The notes under the pieces: generated by a model
What the model was told of the DNA's origin: nothing
The model's database searches: none
What the model saw: only the letters and a program-made list of their open reading frames with translations
Part shown: positions 1 to 10,106 of the stretch, piece by piece
How the letters are laid out: every line of letters starts with the position of its first letter
Position numbering within the stretch: the first letter of the stretch is position 1
Program-made: the position numbers and the translations under genes
Assembly: GCF_003591005.1 (NCBI RefSeq)
Contig: NZ_QYYD01000011.1
Coordinates: forward strand, 1 to 64,000
Direction of reading: 5' to 3'
Length of the DNA stretch: 64,000 bases
Source: Rhodopseudomonas palustris
GTDB taxonomy: Bacteria; Pseudomonadota; Alphaproteobacteria; Rhizobiales; Xanthobacteraceae

Positions 1-130
<130 letters not shown>

Positions 131-170
131 TCTCCACGTCGCCGAGCCTCTCGGCCTCGTAGAGGCGCCC

Positions 171-209
171 CCTCACCCCAGCCCTCTCCCCGCAGGCGGG
201 GAGAGGGAG
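171..209. repeat. CTCTCCCC palindromic intergenic repeat (family D)
   Basis: The segment has the form CCTCACCCC-N-CCCTCTCCCCGC followed by its complement GCGGGGAGAGGG. The same unit recurs near 8797-9125 and 25431-25590. It lies just past the 3' end of the thiolase-like gene, the usual place for such REP-like elements in Bradyrhizobiaceae. It may act as a weak terminator or mRNA 3'-end structure, but no T tract follows. Confidence 0.7.
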
Positions 210-236
210 TGCGCCTCGCGGCGCGGAGAGGTTGAA

Positions 237-1376
237 CTACTTCTCGTTCGTGAAAATGATCGTGCCCGACGCGGCGAACATGCCGCCGACGCCGTGGCAG
301 ACCGAGATCTTGGCGCCTTCCACCTGCGCGGGCGCGATGCCGCGCATCTGGCGGACGCTCTCCTGCAGCGCGTACATGCCGTACATGCCGGAGTGCATGT
401 AGCTAAGGCCGCCGCCATTGGTGTTGAGCGGCAGCTTGCCGCCGGGGCGGGTGTTACCGTCGGCGATGAACTTGCCGGTCTCCTCATAGGGCATGAAGCC
501 GAGGTCGCCGAGGCCGAACAGCGGCAGATGCGCGAACGCGTCGTAGATCATCAGGTGATCGACGTCGCTGTGGCTGATACCAGCCTCGCGGAACGCGGTC
601 GGGCCCGCCACCTTGAAGGCGCGCGAGGAGTTGAAGCTCTCCATCTGGCTGACCATCGGCGTCTCGACGCTCTCGCCGGTGCCGAGCACATAGACCGGCT
701 TGTGCGGGAAGTCCTTGGCGCGATCGGCCGAGGTCATGATCAGCGCGCCGCCGCCGTCGGTGACAAGGCAGCACTGCAACAGCCGGAACGGATAGGCGAT
801 CATCCGCGAGTTGAGCACGTCCGCGACGGTGATCGGGTCCTTCATCATAGCGCGCGGATTCTTCGCCGCCCACTCGCGCTGCACCACCGCCACGGAGGCG
901 ATCTGCTCGTGGGTGATGCCGTGGGTCTTCATGAAGCGCAGCACCGGAATCGGAAACTGGCTCGGCGGCCCGTAGATGCCGTAGGGCGCTTCGAACTGGC
1001 CCTGCAGGCTGTCGGCGGGAATCGAGCGCGGCAGCTTGCCGATCATCGACTTGCCGCTCTCGGCGTGGGTGATCAGCACGGTCTTGCACAGCCCGGCCTC
1101 GATCGCCGCGGCGGCGTGGCGAACGTGCAGCATGAACGAGCAGCCGCCGACCGAGGTGCCGTCGACCCAGGTCGGGGTGATGCCGAGATAGTGGGCGATC
1201 TGCTGCGGCGTCTCCACCGCGGTGGCGATGCCGTCGATGTCCGACAGCTTCAGCCCGGCGTCGGCGATGGCGTTGAGCGCGGCATCGGCGTGCAGCTGGA
1301 TCTGCGACATGTCGGGAATGACGCCGAGCTTGGTGGTCTCGGCGGCGCCGACGATAGCAACCTGATTGCGACGCAT
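237..1376 (-). CDS. Thiolase-like acyltransferase (SCP2/lipid-transfer type)
   Basis: This 379-residue protein belongs to the thiolase superfamily branch that pairs with DUF35 proteins (SCP2-type thiolase or 'lipid-transfer protein'), expected to make or cleave beta-ketoacyl-CoA thioesters in the cytoplasm. The N-terminus has the typical VAIVGAAETTKLG strand-turn. A candidate nucleophile Cys sits in the VGGCSF segment near residue 80. The C-terminal half keeps the NGGGLSYMHSG segment with its His and a CHGVGG motif matching the second thiolase cysteine loop. The gene starts with ATG five bases after the DUF35 gene, so the two form an operon. The substrate is unknown; aromatic or acyl-CoA degradation is inferred from the surrounding locus. 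Confidence 0.85.
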   Translation of the reverse strand: MRRNQVAIVGAAETTKLGVIPDMSQIQLHADAALNAIADAGLKLSDIDGIATAVETPQQIAHYLGITPTWVDGTSVGGCSFMLHVRHAAAAIEAGLCKTVLITHAESGKSMIGKLPRSIPADSLQGQFEAPYGIYGPPSQFPIPVLRFMKTHGITHEQIASVAVVQREWAAKNPRAMMKDPITVADVLNSRMIAYPFRLLQCCLVTDGGGALIMTSADRAKDFPHKPVYVLGTGESVETPMVSQMESFNSSRAFKVAGPTAFREAGISHSDVDHLMIYDAFAHLPLFGLGDLGFMPYEETGKFIADGNTRPGGKLPLNTNGGGLSYMHSGMYGMYALQESVRQMRGIAPAQVEGAKISVCHGVGGMFAASGTIIFTNEK

Positions 1377-1381
1377 GGTGC

Positions 1382-1789
1382 TTACCCCTTCGCCGGACGG
1401 AATTGCGGAAGGGTGAGGTTGTCGTCGATCTGCTGAAAGGTGACTTCCAGCTTCATGTCGAGCTCGAGCGCCTCAGGGGTCTGCGGACACTCCAGGATGT
1501 TACTCATCATCCGCGGGCCCTCTTCGAGCTCGACCACGGCGATCGCGTAGGGTTCGGTGAAGCCGGCCGCCAGCGGGCGGTGATTGATCACGTAGGAATA
1601 CAGCGTGCCGTTGCCGGAGGCCTTGAACACGCTGACCTCGCGCGAGCCGCATTTCGGGCAGAACGGGCGGGGCGGGAAGTACGCATGGGCGCAGGAATCG
1701 CAGCGCTGCAGCCGCAATTCGCCCTGCTTGGCGCCGTCCCAGTAATGCTGGGTTTCGGGAGTGATCTTGGGACGTGCGCGTTCAGCCAT
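1382..1789 (-). CDS. Zn-ribbon/OB-fold DUF35 protein
   Basis: A 135-residue protein with an N-terminal rubredoxin-like zinc ribbon (CDSCAHAYFPPRPFCPKC, two CxxC pairs) followed by an OB fold. This is the DUF35 partner of SCP2-type thiolases, thought to bind acyl-CoA and help form an active complex. The frame stays open 51 codons upstream, but the ATG at 1789 is preceded by a good AGGGAGAA ribosome site and matches the family N-terminus (MAERARPKITPETQHYW), so I chose it. It is the first gene of the operon with the thiolase-like gene and is transcribed divergently from the amidase. Confidence 0.85.
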   Translation of the reverse strand: MAERARPKITPETQHYWDGAKQGELRLQRCDSCAHAYFPPRPFCPKCGSREVSVFKASGNGTLYSYVINHRPLAAGFTEPYAIAVVELEEGPRMMSNILECPQTPEALELDMKLEVTFQQIDDNLTLPQFRPAKG

Positions 1790-2036
1790 GTGTTGGTTTT
1801 CTCCCTGAGCTGGCTCGGTGGCCCATTGGTTGTGTGTCTTGATGCGATATCGCCCGGCCAGCGTCAACACGCGGCCGGCGCGTGGGGATGTGCGCCAAAC
1901 GTATTCCGGCGGGCGAACAATCAGCAGCGTCCGCATGGTCAAACGCCGCCTTGCGCGCTACAGGAGACGCCGATCCTCAATTCAGCGATCGGCGCTCCGA
2001 CTGCGCGCCGATCGCCCCTCCAGCGGAACGAACGCC

Positions 2037-3386
2037 ATGACCCATCAACCTACGCTTGCCGCGCTCGCGGCGGATCTCGACGCCGGCCGCACCACGGCGC
2101 GCAAGCTCGTCGAACAGTGCCTGGCGCGGATCGACGATGCGGCCGGCGAGGGCGCGCGCGCCTTCATCCGTGTCGACCGGGAGGCGGCGCTGAAGGCCGC
2201 GGACGCCATGGACGCGCTGCGCGCCATCAAGGCGGCGCCGTCGCCTTATGCGGGCATTCCGGTGTCGATCAAGGATCTGTTCGACATCAAGGGCCAGGTC
2301 ACCCGCGCCGGCTCGCGCGCGCTCGACGACAATCCGCCGGCGGAGAGCGACGCGCCCACGGTCGAGCGGCTGCGGCGCGCCGGCTTCGTGGTGATCGGCC
2401 GCACCAATATGACCGAATTCGCCTATTCGGGCATCGGCATCAATCCGCATTACGGCACGCCGAAATCGGTCTATGGCCGCGATGTCGGCTACGTCCCCGG
2501 CGGCTCGTCTTCGGGCGCCGCGGTGTCGGTGGTCGACGGCATGGCGCATGTCGGGCTCGGCACCGACACTGGTGGCTCGTGCCGCATCCCGGCGGCGTTC
2601 AACGGCATCGTCGGCTACAAGCCGTCGCAGAAGCGCGTGCCGCGCGACGGCGCGGTGCCGCTGTCGTTCTCGCTGGATTCGATCGGCCCGCTGGCGCGCA
2701 GCGTCGCCTGCTGCGCGGTGGTCGACGCCGTGCTGGCCGACGAAGAGGTCGTACCGCTGACGCCGCGCCCGGTGAAGGGCCTGCGCATCGCGGTGCCGAC
2801 CACGGTGGCGCTCGACGAGCTGGACGAAACGGTGCGCACCGCGTTCGAACGCGCGCTGAAGACGCTGGCGAGCCACGGCGCCATCGTCGAGAAGATCGAG
2901 GTGCCGGAATTCAACGACGTCGCGCCGCTCGGCGCCAAGGGCGGCCTGACCGCGGCGGAGAGCTATGCCTGGCATCGCTATCTGATCGTTGCGCAGGGCG
3001 ACGTCTACGATCCGCGGGTGCGCGAGCGCATCCTGCGCGGCGAAACCCAGAGCGCGGCGGAATACATCGACACGGTCGATGCCCGCAAATCGCTGATTAC
3101 CCGCGCCACCGCGCGGCTCGCGCCCTACGACGCCGTGGCGCTGCCGACCGCCGCGATCACCCCACCGAAGATCGCCGACTTGGCCGATGACAAGGCGTTC
3201 ACCAAAGCGAACCTACTGGCGCTGCGCAACTGCACGCTGATCAACATGATCGACGGCTGCGCCATCTCGCTGCCGTGCCACCAGGCCGGCGAAGCGCCGG
3301 TCGGCCTGATGCTGGCGGGCGTCAACGGTGCCGACCGCAAGCTGTTCGAGGTGGCCGCGGGCGTGGAGGCTGTGATCTGCGGCTGA
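2037..3386 (+). CDS. Amidase (amidase-signature family)
   Basis: A 449-residue amidase-signature hydrolase that cleaves a C-N amide bond. The Ser-cisSer-Lys machinery is visible: the lysine in VSIKDLFDIKG (near residue 80), the Gly/Ser-rich signature GGSSSGAAVSVV, and the nucleophile serine in GTDTGGSCRIPAAFNG. Length is typical. The frame is open upstream to 1818, but the ATG at 2037 gives the usual start, about 250 bases from the divergent DUF35 gene. No glutaminyl-tRNA amidotransferase partners (gatB, gatC) are near, so it is not gatA; the substrate cannot be read from sequence. Confidence 0.88.
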   Translation: MTHQPTLAALAADLDAGRTTARKLVEQCLARIDDAAGEGARAFIRVDREAALKAADAMDALRAIKAAPSPYAGIPVSIKDLFDIKGQVTRAGSRALDDNPPAESDAPTVERLRRAGFVVIGRTNMTEFAYSGIGINPHYGTPKSVYGRDVGYVPGGSSSGAAVSVVDGMAHVGLGTDTGGSCRIPAAFNGIVGYKPSQKRVPRDGAVPLSFSLDSIGPLARSVACCAVVDAVLADEEVVPLTPRPVKGLRIAVPTTVALDELDETVRTAFERALKTLASHGAIVEKIEVPEFNDVAPLGAKGGLTAAESYAWHRYLIVAQGDVYDPRVRERILRGETQSAAEYIDTVDARKSLITRATARLAPYDAVALPTAAITPPKIADLADDKAFTKANLLALRNCTLINMIDGCAISLPCHQAGEAPVGLMLAGVNGADRKLFEVAAGVEAVICG

Positions 3387-3410
3387 ACTAACTTCGCCCT
3401 GCCTCTGTTC

Positions 3411-3543
3411 CTCATGGTGCGGAGGCGCGCAGCGCCGTCTTGAACCATAAGGCGACGGGCGCCAGCCGCGTGCGTCGCGCGGCCCATCCTTCGAGACGTC
3501 CGGCTTTGCTCTTCGAGCTACGCCGGGCTCCTCAGGATGAGGG
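3411..3543. repeat. CATCCTTCGAGACG...CTCAGGATGAGG repeat (family E)
   Basis: The stretch holds the two halves of a common rhizobial intergenic palindrome: CCTCATGGTGCGGAGG at the left and CATCCTTCGAGACG ... CTCAGGATGAGG at the right. With the next repeat it fills most of the 326-base gap between the amidase and pobA 3' ends; no gene is seen in the gap. Confidence 0.65.
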
Positions 3544-3591
3544 TGTGCAGGTGGAAAAGTCTGATTCGGCGCTGGAAAGACAAACTCTCCC

Positions 3592-3673
3592 CGTCATTGC
3601 GAGGAGCGAAGCGACGAAGCAATCCAGCTCAGTGCACGGCGCTCTGGATTGCTTCGCTGCGCTCGCAATGACG
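3592..3673. repeat. CGTCATTGCGAG...CTCGCAATGACG palindrome (family A)
   Basis: Near-perfect inverted repeat of about 82 bases with arms that read CGTCATTGCGAGGAGCGAAG and GCGCTCGCAATGACG around AGCAATCCAG/CTGGATTGCT. A second copy sits between imuB and dnaE2. It lies in a convergent intergenic region. Confidence 0.85.
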
Positions 3674-3712
3674 GGGCAGATTCATCACAGCCAAACAGCT
3701 GCTACACGTAGT

Positions 3713-5021
<1,309 letters not shown>

Positions 5022-5068
5022 AATACAACCAAAGGCCGCTTGAAGCCATCCACCAGGGAGAGACCTCG

Positions 5069-6094
5069 ATGAGGAAAACGATGCTCGCGCTGCTGCTCGC
5101 AGCCAGCGTGACGCCCGCTTGCGTGACCGCCGCGTCGGCGCAGGACAAGACCGTCAATTGGAAGGTCTCGCTGTGGGTGCCGCCGGCGCATCCGCTGGTG
5201 CCCGCCACCAAGGAGTGGGCGGCCGACATCGAGAAGGCCTCGGGCGGCACCATCAAGATGGCCGTCTTCCCCTCCGAGCAACTCGGCAAAGCGTTCGACC
5301 ATTACGACATGGCGCGCGACGGCATCGCCGACGTCACCTATGTCAATCCCGGCTATCAGCCCGGCCGTTTCCCGATCGTCTCTGCCGGCCAGCTGCCGTT
5401 CACCTTCAAGGACGGCAAGAAGGGCACGCAGGCGTTCAACGAGTGGTACCACAAATACGCGCCGACCGAGATGAAGGACACCAAGCTGTGCTTCGCCTTC
5501 ATCCACGATCCGGGGGCGCTGCACGGCAAGAAGAAGGTGGTGCTGCCGGCCGACATGAAGGGCCTCAAGGTGCGCCCGGCGCAGTCGACCATCGGCGAAA
5601 TGGTCAAGCTGTTCGGCGGCACCAACGTGCAGGCCTCGGCGCCGGAATCGCGTGACGCGCTGGAGCGCGGCGTCGCCGACGAGATCACCTTCCCATGGGG
5701 TTCGATCTTCCTGTTCGGCATCGACAAGGTGGTCAAGTATCACATGGACGTGCCGCTGTACTCGACCGTGTTCACCTACAATATCGGCCTCAAGGCCTAC
5801 AACGCGCTGTCGCCGAACCAGAAGAAGGTCATCGACGATCACTGCACGCCGGAATGGGCCTCCAAGGTCACCGATCCGTGGGTCGACTTCGAAGCCAACG
5901 GGCGCACCAAAATGAAGGCGCTGGAAGGCCACGAGGTGTATCCGCTCACCGACGAGCAACTCGCCGAATGGAAGAAGGCCACCCAGCCGCTGCGCGACTC
6001 CTGGGCCGAAGGCGTCAAGAAGGCCGGCGGCGACGCGGCTGCGATCGACGCCGAACTGAAAGCCGCGCTGAAGAAGTACGACGCGGGGCTTTAA
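5069..6094 (+). CDS. tarP: TRAP transporter solute-binding protein
   Basis: A 341-residue DctP-family periplasmic binding protein. A signal peptide of about 27 residues ends in ASAQD. The mature part has the family pattern VSLWVPPAHPLV, then ELGKAF-like helices, the GLKVRPAQSTIGEMV segment carrying the substrate-pairing arginine, and the C-terminal helical tail. A GGGAGAG ribosome site precedes the ATG. It is followed by small and large TRAP membrane subunits. Position beside couAB and couP matches the R. palustris TarPQM aromatic-acid (p-coumarate type) uptake system as I recall it; the symbol rests on this synteny. Confidence 0.85.
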   Translation: MRKTMLALLLAASVTPACVTAASAQDKTVNWKVSLWVPPAHPLVPATKEWAADIEKASGGTIKMAVFPSEQLGKAFDHYDMARDGIADVTYVNPGYQPGRFPIVSAGQLPFTFKDGKKGTQAFNEWYHKYAPTEMKDTKLCFAFIHDPGALHGKKKVVLPADMKGLKVRPAQSTIGEMVKLFGGTNVQASAPESRDALERGVADEITFPWGSIFLFGIDKVVKYHMDVPLYSTVFTYNIGLKAYNALSPNQKKVIDDHCTPEWASKVTDPWVDFEANGRTKMKALEGHEVYPLTDEQLAEWKKATQPLRDSWAEGVKKAGGDAAAIDAELKAALKKYDAGL

Positions 6095-6103
6095 TCAGTG
6101 CCT

Positions 6104-6255
6104 CGTCATTCCGGGATGCACCGCGGCGGGCGAAGCCCGACGGGGTGCAGGCCCGGAATCCATATCCCCTGCAGGGCTTATGGATTCCGGGCTCGCGCGG
6201 AGCCTGTCATCGGGCCGGCCGAAGGCCGGACCCGGTGGCGCGCCCCGGAATGACG
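6104..6255. repeat. CGTCATTCCGGG...CCGGAATGACG repeat (family C)
   Basis: A 152-base compound palindrome that starts CGTCATTCCGGG and ends CCCCGGAATGACG, with internal GGAATCCATA / TATGGATTCC arms. Two more copies precede the thioesterase gene. It lies between tarP and tarQ and could set a stem-loop that keeps the binding-protein mRNA more abundant than the membrane-subunit mRNA; that role is inference. Confidence 0.8.
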
Positions 6256-6309
6256 ATACGTTTATGGTGATGACGGTACCAACTCTCCAAGCCAGAACCT
6301 CCAGGCCCC

Positions 6310-6879
6310 ATGACCTCCGACCTCGACAAGCTGGCCGATCGGCTGCCCGGTGCGCTGGAGACCAAGCGCGTCGCCAAGAACCGGATGGATCGGTTCATCG
6401 ACGTGATCGAATGGATCGCGGCGTTCTTCGTCGGCATCGTCGCGCTCAACACCTTCCTCGCGGTGTTCATGCGAAAATTCTTCGCGGTGACGATCCCGGA
6501 CTACTACAATTTCGGTCAGTTCATGCTCGGCGTGCTGATCTTCTGGGGCATCGCGGCGACCTCGTATCGCGGCTCGCACATCACAGTCGATCTGGTGTGG
6601 GCCGCAGCGTCGCCGCGCTGGCAGCGCATCATCGACATCTTCGCGACGCTTGTGCTGCTGTTTGTCGTTTCGGTGCAGACCTACACGCTGTTCGACAAGG
6701 TGGTGACCACCCGCGCCGACCACATCGTCACCATGGACCTGCAGGTGCCGATCTGGCCGTTCTATCTGGTGTCGTGGATCGGCGACGTCTCCGCCGTGCT
6801 GCTGATCGCAATTCGAACCTTCCGGCTGATCTTCCATCCGGAGCAGATGCGCGAGCAGCGCATGAAGCCGGTGGAGTAG
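6310..6879 (+). CDS. tarQ: TRAP transporter small permease subunit
   Basis: A 189-residue DctQ-family membrane protein with about four hydrophobic helices, the normal topology of the small TRAP subunit. The conserved core GVLIFWGIAATSYRGSHITV (helix 2 and the following loop) is present. It stops seven bases before tarM and forms the membrane complex with it. No strong ribosome site is visible before the ATG, so the exact start is less sure; the MTSDLDKLADRL start gives a normal length. Confidence 0.85.
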   Translation: MTSDLDKLADRLPGALETKRVAKNRMDRFIDVIEWIAAFFVGIVALNTFLAVFMRKFFAVTIPDYYNFGQFMLGVLIFWGIAATSYRGSHITVDLVWAAASPRWQRIIDIFATLVLLFVVSVQTYTLFDKVVTTRADHIVTMDLQVPIWPFYLVSWIGDVSAVLLIAIRTFRLIFHPEQMREQRMKPVE

Positions 6880-6885
6880 GCCGCG

Positions 6886-8190
6886 ATGTCCAACGAAATG
6901 GTTGCGCTGATCGGCTTCATCAGCCTGTTCGTGCTGATGCTGCTGCGGGTGCCGGTCGGCATGGCGATGGGCCTCGTCGGCGCCACCGGCTTCGGCTATC
7001 TCACCGGGCTTGATCCGGCGCTCAAGCTGGTCGGCCAGACCACGATGCGCACCGTCACCGACTACTCGTTCGGCGTGATCCCGATGTTCCTCTTGATGGG
7101 CGCCTTCGTGTCGGCGTCGGGCATCAGCCGCGAGCTGTTCCGCGCCGGCAACACCTTTGTCGGGCACTGGAAGGGCGGGCTCGGCATCGCCACGATCGGC
7201 GCCTGTGGCGGCTTTGCGGCGATCTCCGGCTCGTCGGTCGCGACCGCCGCGACGTTCTCGGCGGTGGCCTATCCGGAGATGCGGCGGTTCGGCTATCCGC
7301 AGTCGTTCTCGACCGGCGTGATCGCGGTCGGCGGCACGCTTGGCGCGATGCTGCCGCCATCGACGGTGCTGGCCGTCTACGGCATCATCACCCAGCAGGA
7401 CATCGGCAAACTGTTTATCGCCGGCATCGTGCCGGGCCTGCTGGCGATCGTGATGCACATGATCACCATCTGGATCATCGGCGTCGCCAAGCCGGGCTTC
7501 CTGCCAGCCGGCCCGAAGGCGTCGTGGAGCGAGCGCCTGTCGGCGTTTCGCGACGTGTGGTCGCCGCTGCTGCTGTTCGTGTTCGTCATCGGCGGTCTCT
7601 ACGGCGGCTTCTTCATTCCGACCGAGGCCGGCGCGGTCGGCGCCGTCGGGGCGTTCCTGATCGGCGTCCTGCGCGGCAAGCTGACCCGCGACGGCATCCT
7701 GCAGTCGCTGCTCCAGGCGACCCGCACCGCCGCGGCTGTGTTCACCGTGCTGATCGGCGCGCTGTGCTTCGGCTATTTTCTCACCATCACCCAGACGCCG
7801 CAGCTGATCACCGAATTCCTCACCGGCCTCGGCATCGGCCCCTACGGCGTGCTGGCGCTGATCCTCTTGATGTATCTGGTGCTCGGCTGCCTGATGGACG
7901 CGATGGCGATGGTGATCCTCACCGTGCCGATCGTGTTCCCGGTGATCATGGCGCTCGGCTTCGATCCGATCTGGTTCGGCATCATCATCGTCATGACGGT
8001 CGAACTCGGTCTGATCCATCCGCCGGTCGGCATGAACGTGTTCGTCATCAAGAGCGTGATCAAGGACGTCAGCATGGCGACGATCTTCAAGGGCGTGCTG
8101 CCGTTCGTCGCCACCGACCTGATCCGCCTCGCCATCCTGGTCGCCTTCCCGGTGATCGCCACCTGGCTGCCGATGCGGATGATCGGGTGA
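6886..8190 (+). CDS. tarM: TRAP transporter large permease subunit
   Basis: A 434-residue DctM-family protein with roughly twelve hydrophobic segments, forming the sodium-coupled transport channel. Typical family stretches are seen: PMFLLMGAFVSASGISRELF, GGTLGAMLPPSTVLAVYGI and VMTVELGLIHPPVGMNVFV. The ATG lies seven bases after the tarQ stop and uses a GGAG inside the end of tarQ. It completes tarPQM, a single-operon TRAP system that I expect imports aromatic acids such as p-coumarate. Confidence 0.9.
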   Translation: MSNEMVALIGFISLFVLMLLRVPVGMAMGLVGATGFGYLTGLDPALKLVGQTTMRTVTDYSFGVIPMFLLMGAFVSASGISRELFRAGNTFVGHWKGGLGIATIGACGGFAAISGSSVATAATFSAVAYPEMRRFGYPQSFSTGVIAVGGTLGAMLPPSTVLAVYGIITQQDIGKLFIAGIVPGLLAIVMHMITIWIIGVAKPGFLPAGPKASWSERLSAFRDVWSPLLLFVFVIGGLYGGFFIPTEAGAVGAVGAFLIGVLRGKLTRDGILQSLLQATRTAAAVFTVLIGALCFGYFLTITQTPQLITEFLTGLGIGPYGVLALILLMYLVLGCLMDAMAMVILTVPIVFPVIMALGFDPIWFGIIIVMTVELGLIHPPVGMNVFVIKSVIKDVSMATIFKGVLPFVATDLIRLAILVAFPVIATWLPMRMIG

Positions 8191-8205
8191 CCAGCTAACA
8201 AAGCC

Positions 8206-8295
8206 CGTCATGCCCGGGCTCGTCCCGGGCATCCACGCCTTGCTGACGTAAACGCAGGAAAGGCGTGGATGGCCGGGACAAGCCCGGCCATGACG
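8206..8295. repeat. CGTCATGCCCGGGC...GGCCATGACG 90-bp repeat (family B)
   Basis: A 90-base palindromic element: CGTCATGCCCGGGCTCGTCC on the left, GGACAAGCCCGGCCATGACG on the right, with inner arms ATCCACGCC / GGCGTGGAT. Copies occur at 21953-22044, 28670-28759 and inside dnaE2. Read through, it gives the peptide GRDKPGHD, which appears in false upstream extensions of the next gene. Confidence 0.9.
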
Positions 8296-8315
8296 AAGGA
8301 CAGAGGACTTCGCTC

Positions 8316-8777
8316 ATGACACCCACACTCGAGACCCGCTACGTCTTCACCATCACGGCGCATATCGGCGAGGTGATCTCGGCGGGCGACACCGGGGCCG
8401 GCGTACGCCGCGTGATTCCCGTGATCGGCGGCACCGTGAAAGGCGAGGGAGTGAACGGCCGGATACTGCCGTCCGGTGCCGACTTCCAGATTATCCGGCC
8501 GAATGAACTGATCGAGCTCGAAGCCAAATACGCGTTCGAGACCGACGACGGCGCGGTGGTCTATGTCGAGAATTTCGGTATCCGGTTCGGGCCGATCGAA
8601 CTGCTGCAGAAGCTGAAGCGCGGCGAGCCGGTCGATCCCAAGCTGATCTACTTCCGCACCCGCCCACGCTTCGAGACCGGGCATCGCAACTATCAGTGGC
8701 TGACCCAATATCTGTTCATCGGCTCCGCCGCCCGCCACGCCGATCGCGTCGTCGTCGACGTGCATCAGGTGTTGTAG
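8316..8777 (+). CDS. DUF3237 (UPF0311) protein
   Basis: A 153-residue protein of the DUF3237 family of small beta-barrels, which have no firmly assigned reaction. Recognisable stretches are GVRRVIPVIGGTVKGEGVNG near residues 32-50 and the YFRTRPRFETG segment followed by WLTQYLFIG near the C-terminus. The frame extends upstream through a palindromic repeat, so I start at the ATG at 8316. It lies downstream of tarM and upstream of couA, and homologues often sit in aromatic or acyl-CoA clusters. A role with a hydroxylated aromatic intermediate is only an inference. Confidence 0.75.
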   Translation: MTPTLETRYVFTITAHIGEVISAGDTGAGVRRVIPVIGGTVKGEGVNGRILPSGADFQIIRPNELIELEAKYAFETDDGAVVYVENFGIRFGPIELLQKLKRGEPVDPKLIYFRTRPRFETGHRNYQWLTQYLFIGSAARHADRVVVDVHQVL

Positions 8778-8796
8778 GCCGAGCAAAGCCGCCGCC

Positions 8797-9125
8797 TTCA
8801 CCTCTCCCCGCGCGCGGGGAGAGGTCGGCTTGCATCGCCAGATGCAAGCCGGGTGAGGGGGCGCCTCCGCGAAGCCGAGACTCAGTGCCCGCGGCGCCCC
8901 TCACCCCAACCCTCTCCCCGCAAGAGCGGGGCGAGGGAGCGCGCTGTGCTCGCAGTGAGGCTGTCGTTGAGAGACGCTTCTCCACGGGCACAGCGCAACC
9001 CTCTCCCCTCGTGGGAGAGAGTGGCTTCGCGCGGCGAAGCCCGGTGAGGGGGCGCCTCCGCGCGGCCGCGAGTCAGTGCTCGGGGCTCCCTCACCCCAAC
9101 CCTCTCCCGCAAGCGGGAGAGGGAG
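8797..9125. repeat. Cluster of CTCTCCCC/GGGGAGAG palindromes (family D)
   Basis: The 512-base gap between the DUF3237 gene and couA is filled by at least four related units of the form CCTCACCCCAACCCTCTCCC ... GGGAGAGGGAG, near 8800-8860, 8899-8940, 9001-9052 and 9089-9124. No gene is seen. The last ~70 bases before couA are free of repeats and carry the operator. Confidence 0.8.
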
Positions 9126-9252
9126 CGCGCCGTGCTAGCGGAGACTCCGACGTTACAAAGCGCCTTGCCACGCGCACAGCGCCACCGTCTCCCACGAGAA
9201 GGGAAGAAGTTCGCCGGCGGTCGCAACAGCCGCATTGACTCCCGCCGCATTC

Positions 9253-9267
9253 GTTATAGTCTATAAC
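9253..9267. promoter_or_regulatory. CouR operator upstream of couAB
   Basis: GTTATAGTCTATAAC is a perfect inverted repeat (6-bp arms GTTATA/TATAAC around GTC) ending 22 bases before the couA start. A TATAGT hexamer lies inside it and a TTGACT lies at 9235-9240, so a bound repressor would cover the promoter. CouR is known to repress couAB in R. palustris; this palindrome is the obvious candidate site. Confidence 0.75.
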
Positions 9268-9289
9268 TATTCTGCACAGGACCTAATAA

Positions 9290-10096
9290 GTGCTCACAGG
9301 AAACGCCTCTGCCGCGACGCTCGCGGACTCATCGACCCTCGTGGTCGAAACCGTTGGCTCGGTGCTGACGATCGGCCTCAATCGTCCGAAGAAGCGCAAC
9401 GCGCTGAACGACGGGCTGATGGCGGCGCTGAAAGACTGCTTCACCGATATCCCAGACGACATCCGCGCGGTGGTAATTCATGGCATCGGCGATCACTTCT
9501 CCGCCGGCCTCGATCTGTCCGAACTGCGCGAACGCGACGCCACCGAAGGGCTGGTGCATTCGCAGACCTGGCACCGGGTGTTCGACAAGGTTCAGTATTG
9601 CCGGGTGCCGGTGATCGCGGCGCTGAAGGGCGCGGTGATCGGCGGCGGGCTCGAGCTCGCCTGCGCGGCGCATATCCGCGTCGCCGAGAGCTCCGCTTAC
9701 TACGCGTTGCCGGAAGGCAGCCGCGGCATCTTCGTCGGGGGCGGCGGCTCGGTGCGGCTGCCGCGGCTGATCGGCGTGGCGCGGATGGCCGACATGATGC
9801 TGACCGGCCGGGTGTACTCGGCGGCGGACGGCGTGGTGCACGGCTTCTCGCAATATCTCGTCGAGGGCGGTTCGGCCTACGACAAGGCGCTCGAACTCGG
9901 CAACCGCGTCGCGCAGAACGCGCCACTGACCAATTTCGCCGTGCTGCAGGCGCTGCCGATGATCGCCGAGGCCAATCCGCAGACCGGCCTGTTGATGGAA
10001 TCGCTGATGGCCACCGTCGCGCAGAGCGATCAGGAAGCCAAGAACCGGATCCGCGCCTTCCTCGATCACAAGACCGCCAAGGTCAAACCCACCTGA
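9290..10096 (+). CDS. couA: p-Coumaroyl-CoA hydratase-lyase
   Basis: A 268-residue crotonase-family enzyme. In the R. palustris pathway CouA adds water to p-coumaroyl-CoA and cleaves it to 4-hydroxybenzaldehyde plus acetyl-CoA. Visible features are the oxyanion-hole segment DHFSAGLDLSEL (near residue 65), the second oxyanion loop AALKGAVIGGGLELAC, and the active-site region ALPEGSRGIFVGGGGS. The start is GTG with AGGA eight bases upstream. The stop overlaps the ribosome site of couB, so the two are co-translated. Assignment rests on family plus pairing with the ligase, the transporters and couR. Confidence 0.85.
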   Translation: MLTGNASAATLADSSTLVVETVGSVLTIGLNRPKKRNALNDGLMAALKDCFTDIPDDIRAVVIHGIGDHFSAGLDLSELRERDATEGLVHSQTWHRVFDKVQYCRVPVIAALKGAVIGGGLELACAAHIRVAESSAYYALPEGSRGIFVGGGGSVRLPRLIGVARMADMMLTGRVYSAADGVVHGFSQYLVEGGSAYDKALELGNRVAQNAPLTNFAVLQALPMIAEANPQTGLLMESLMATVAQSDQEAKNRIRAFLDHKTAKVKPT

Positions 10097-10106
10097 GGTG
10101 GATGTC

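Noticed and set aside
6262-8232. A 656-codon open frame on the minus strand across tarQ and tarM
   Set aside because: It runs antisense to two clear membrane-protein genes and reads as His/Asp/Arg-rich repeats with no family.
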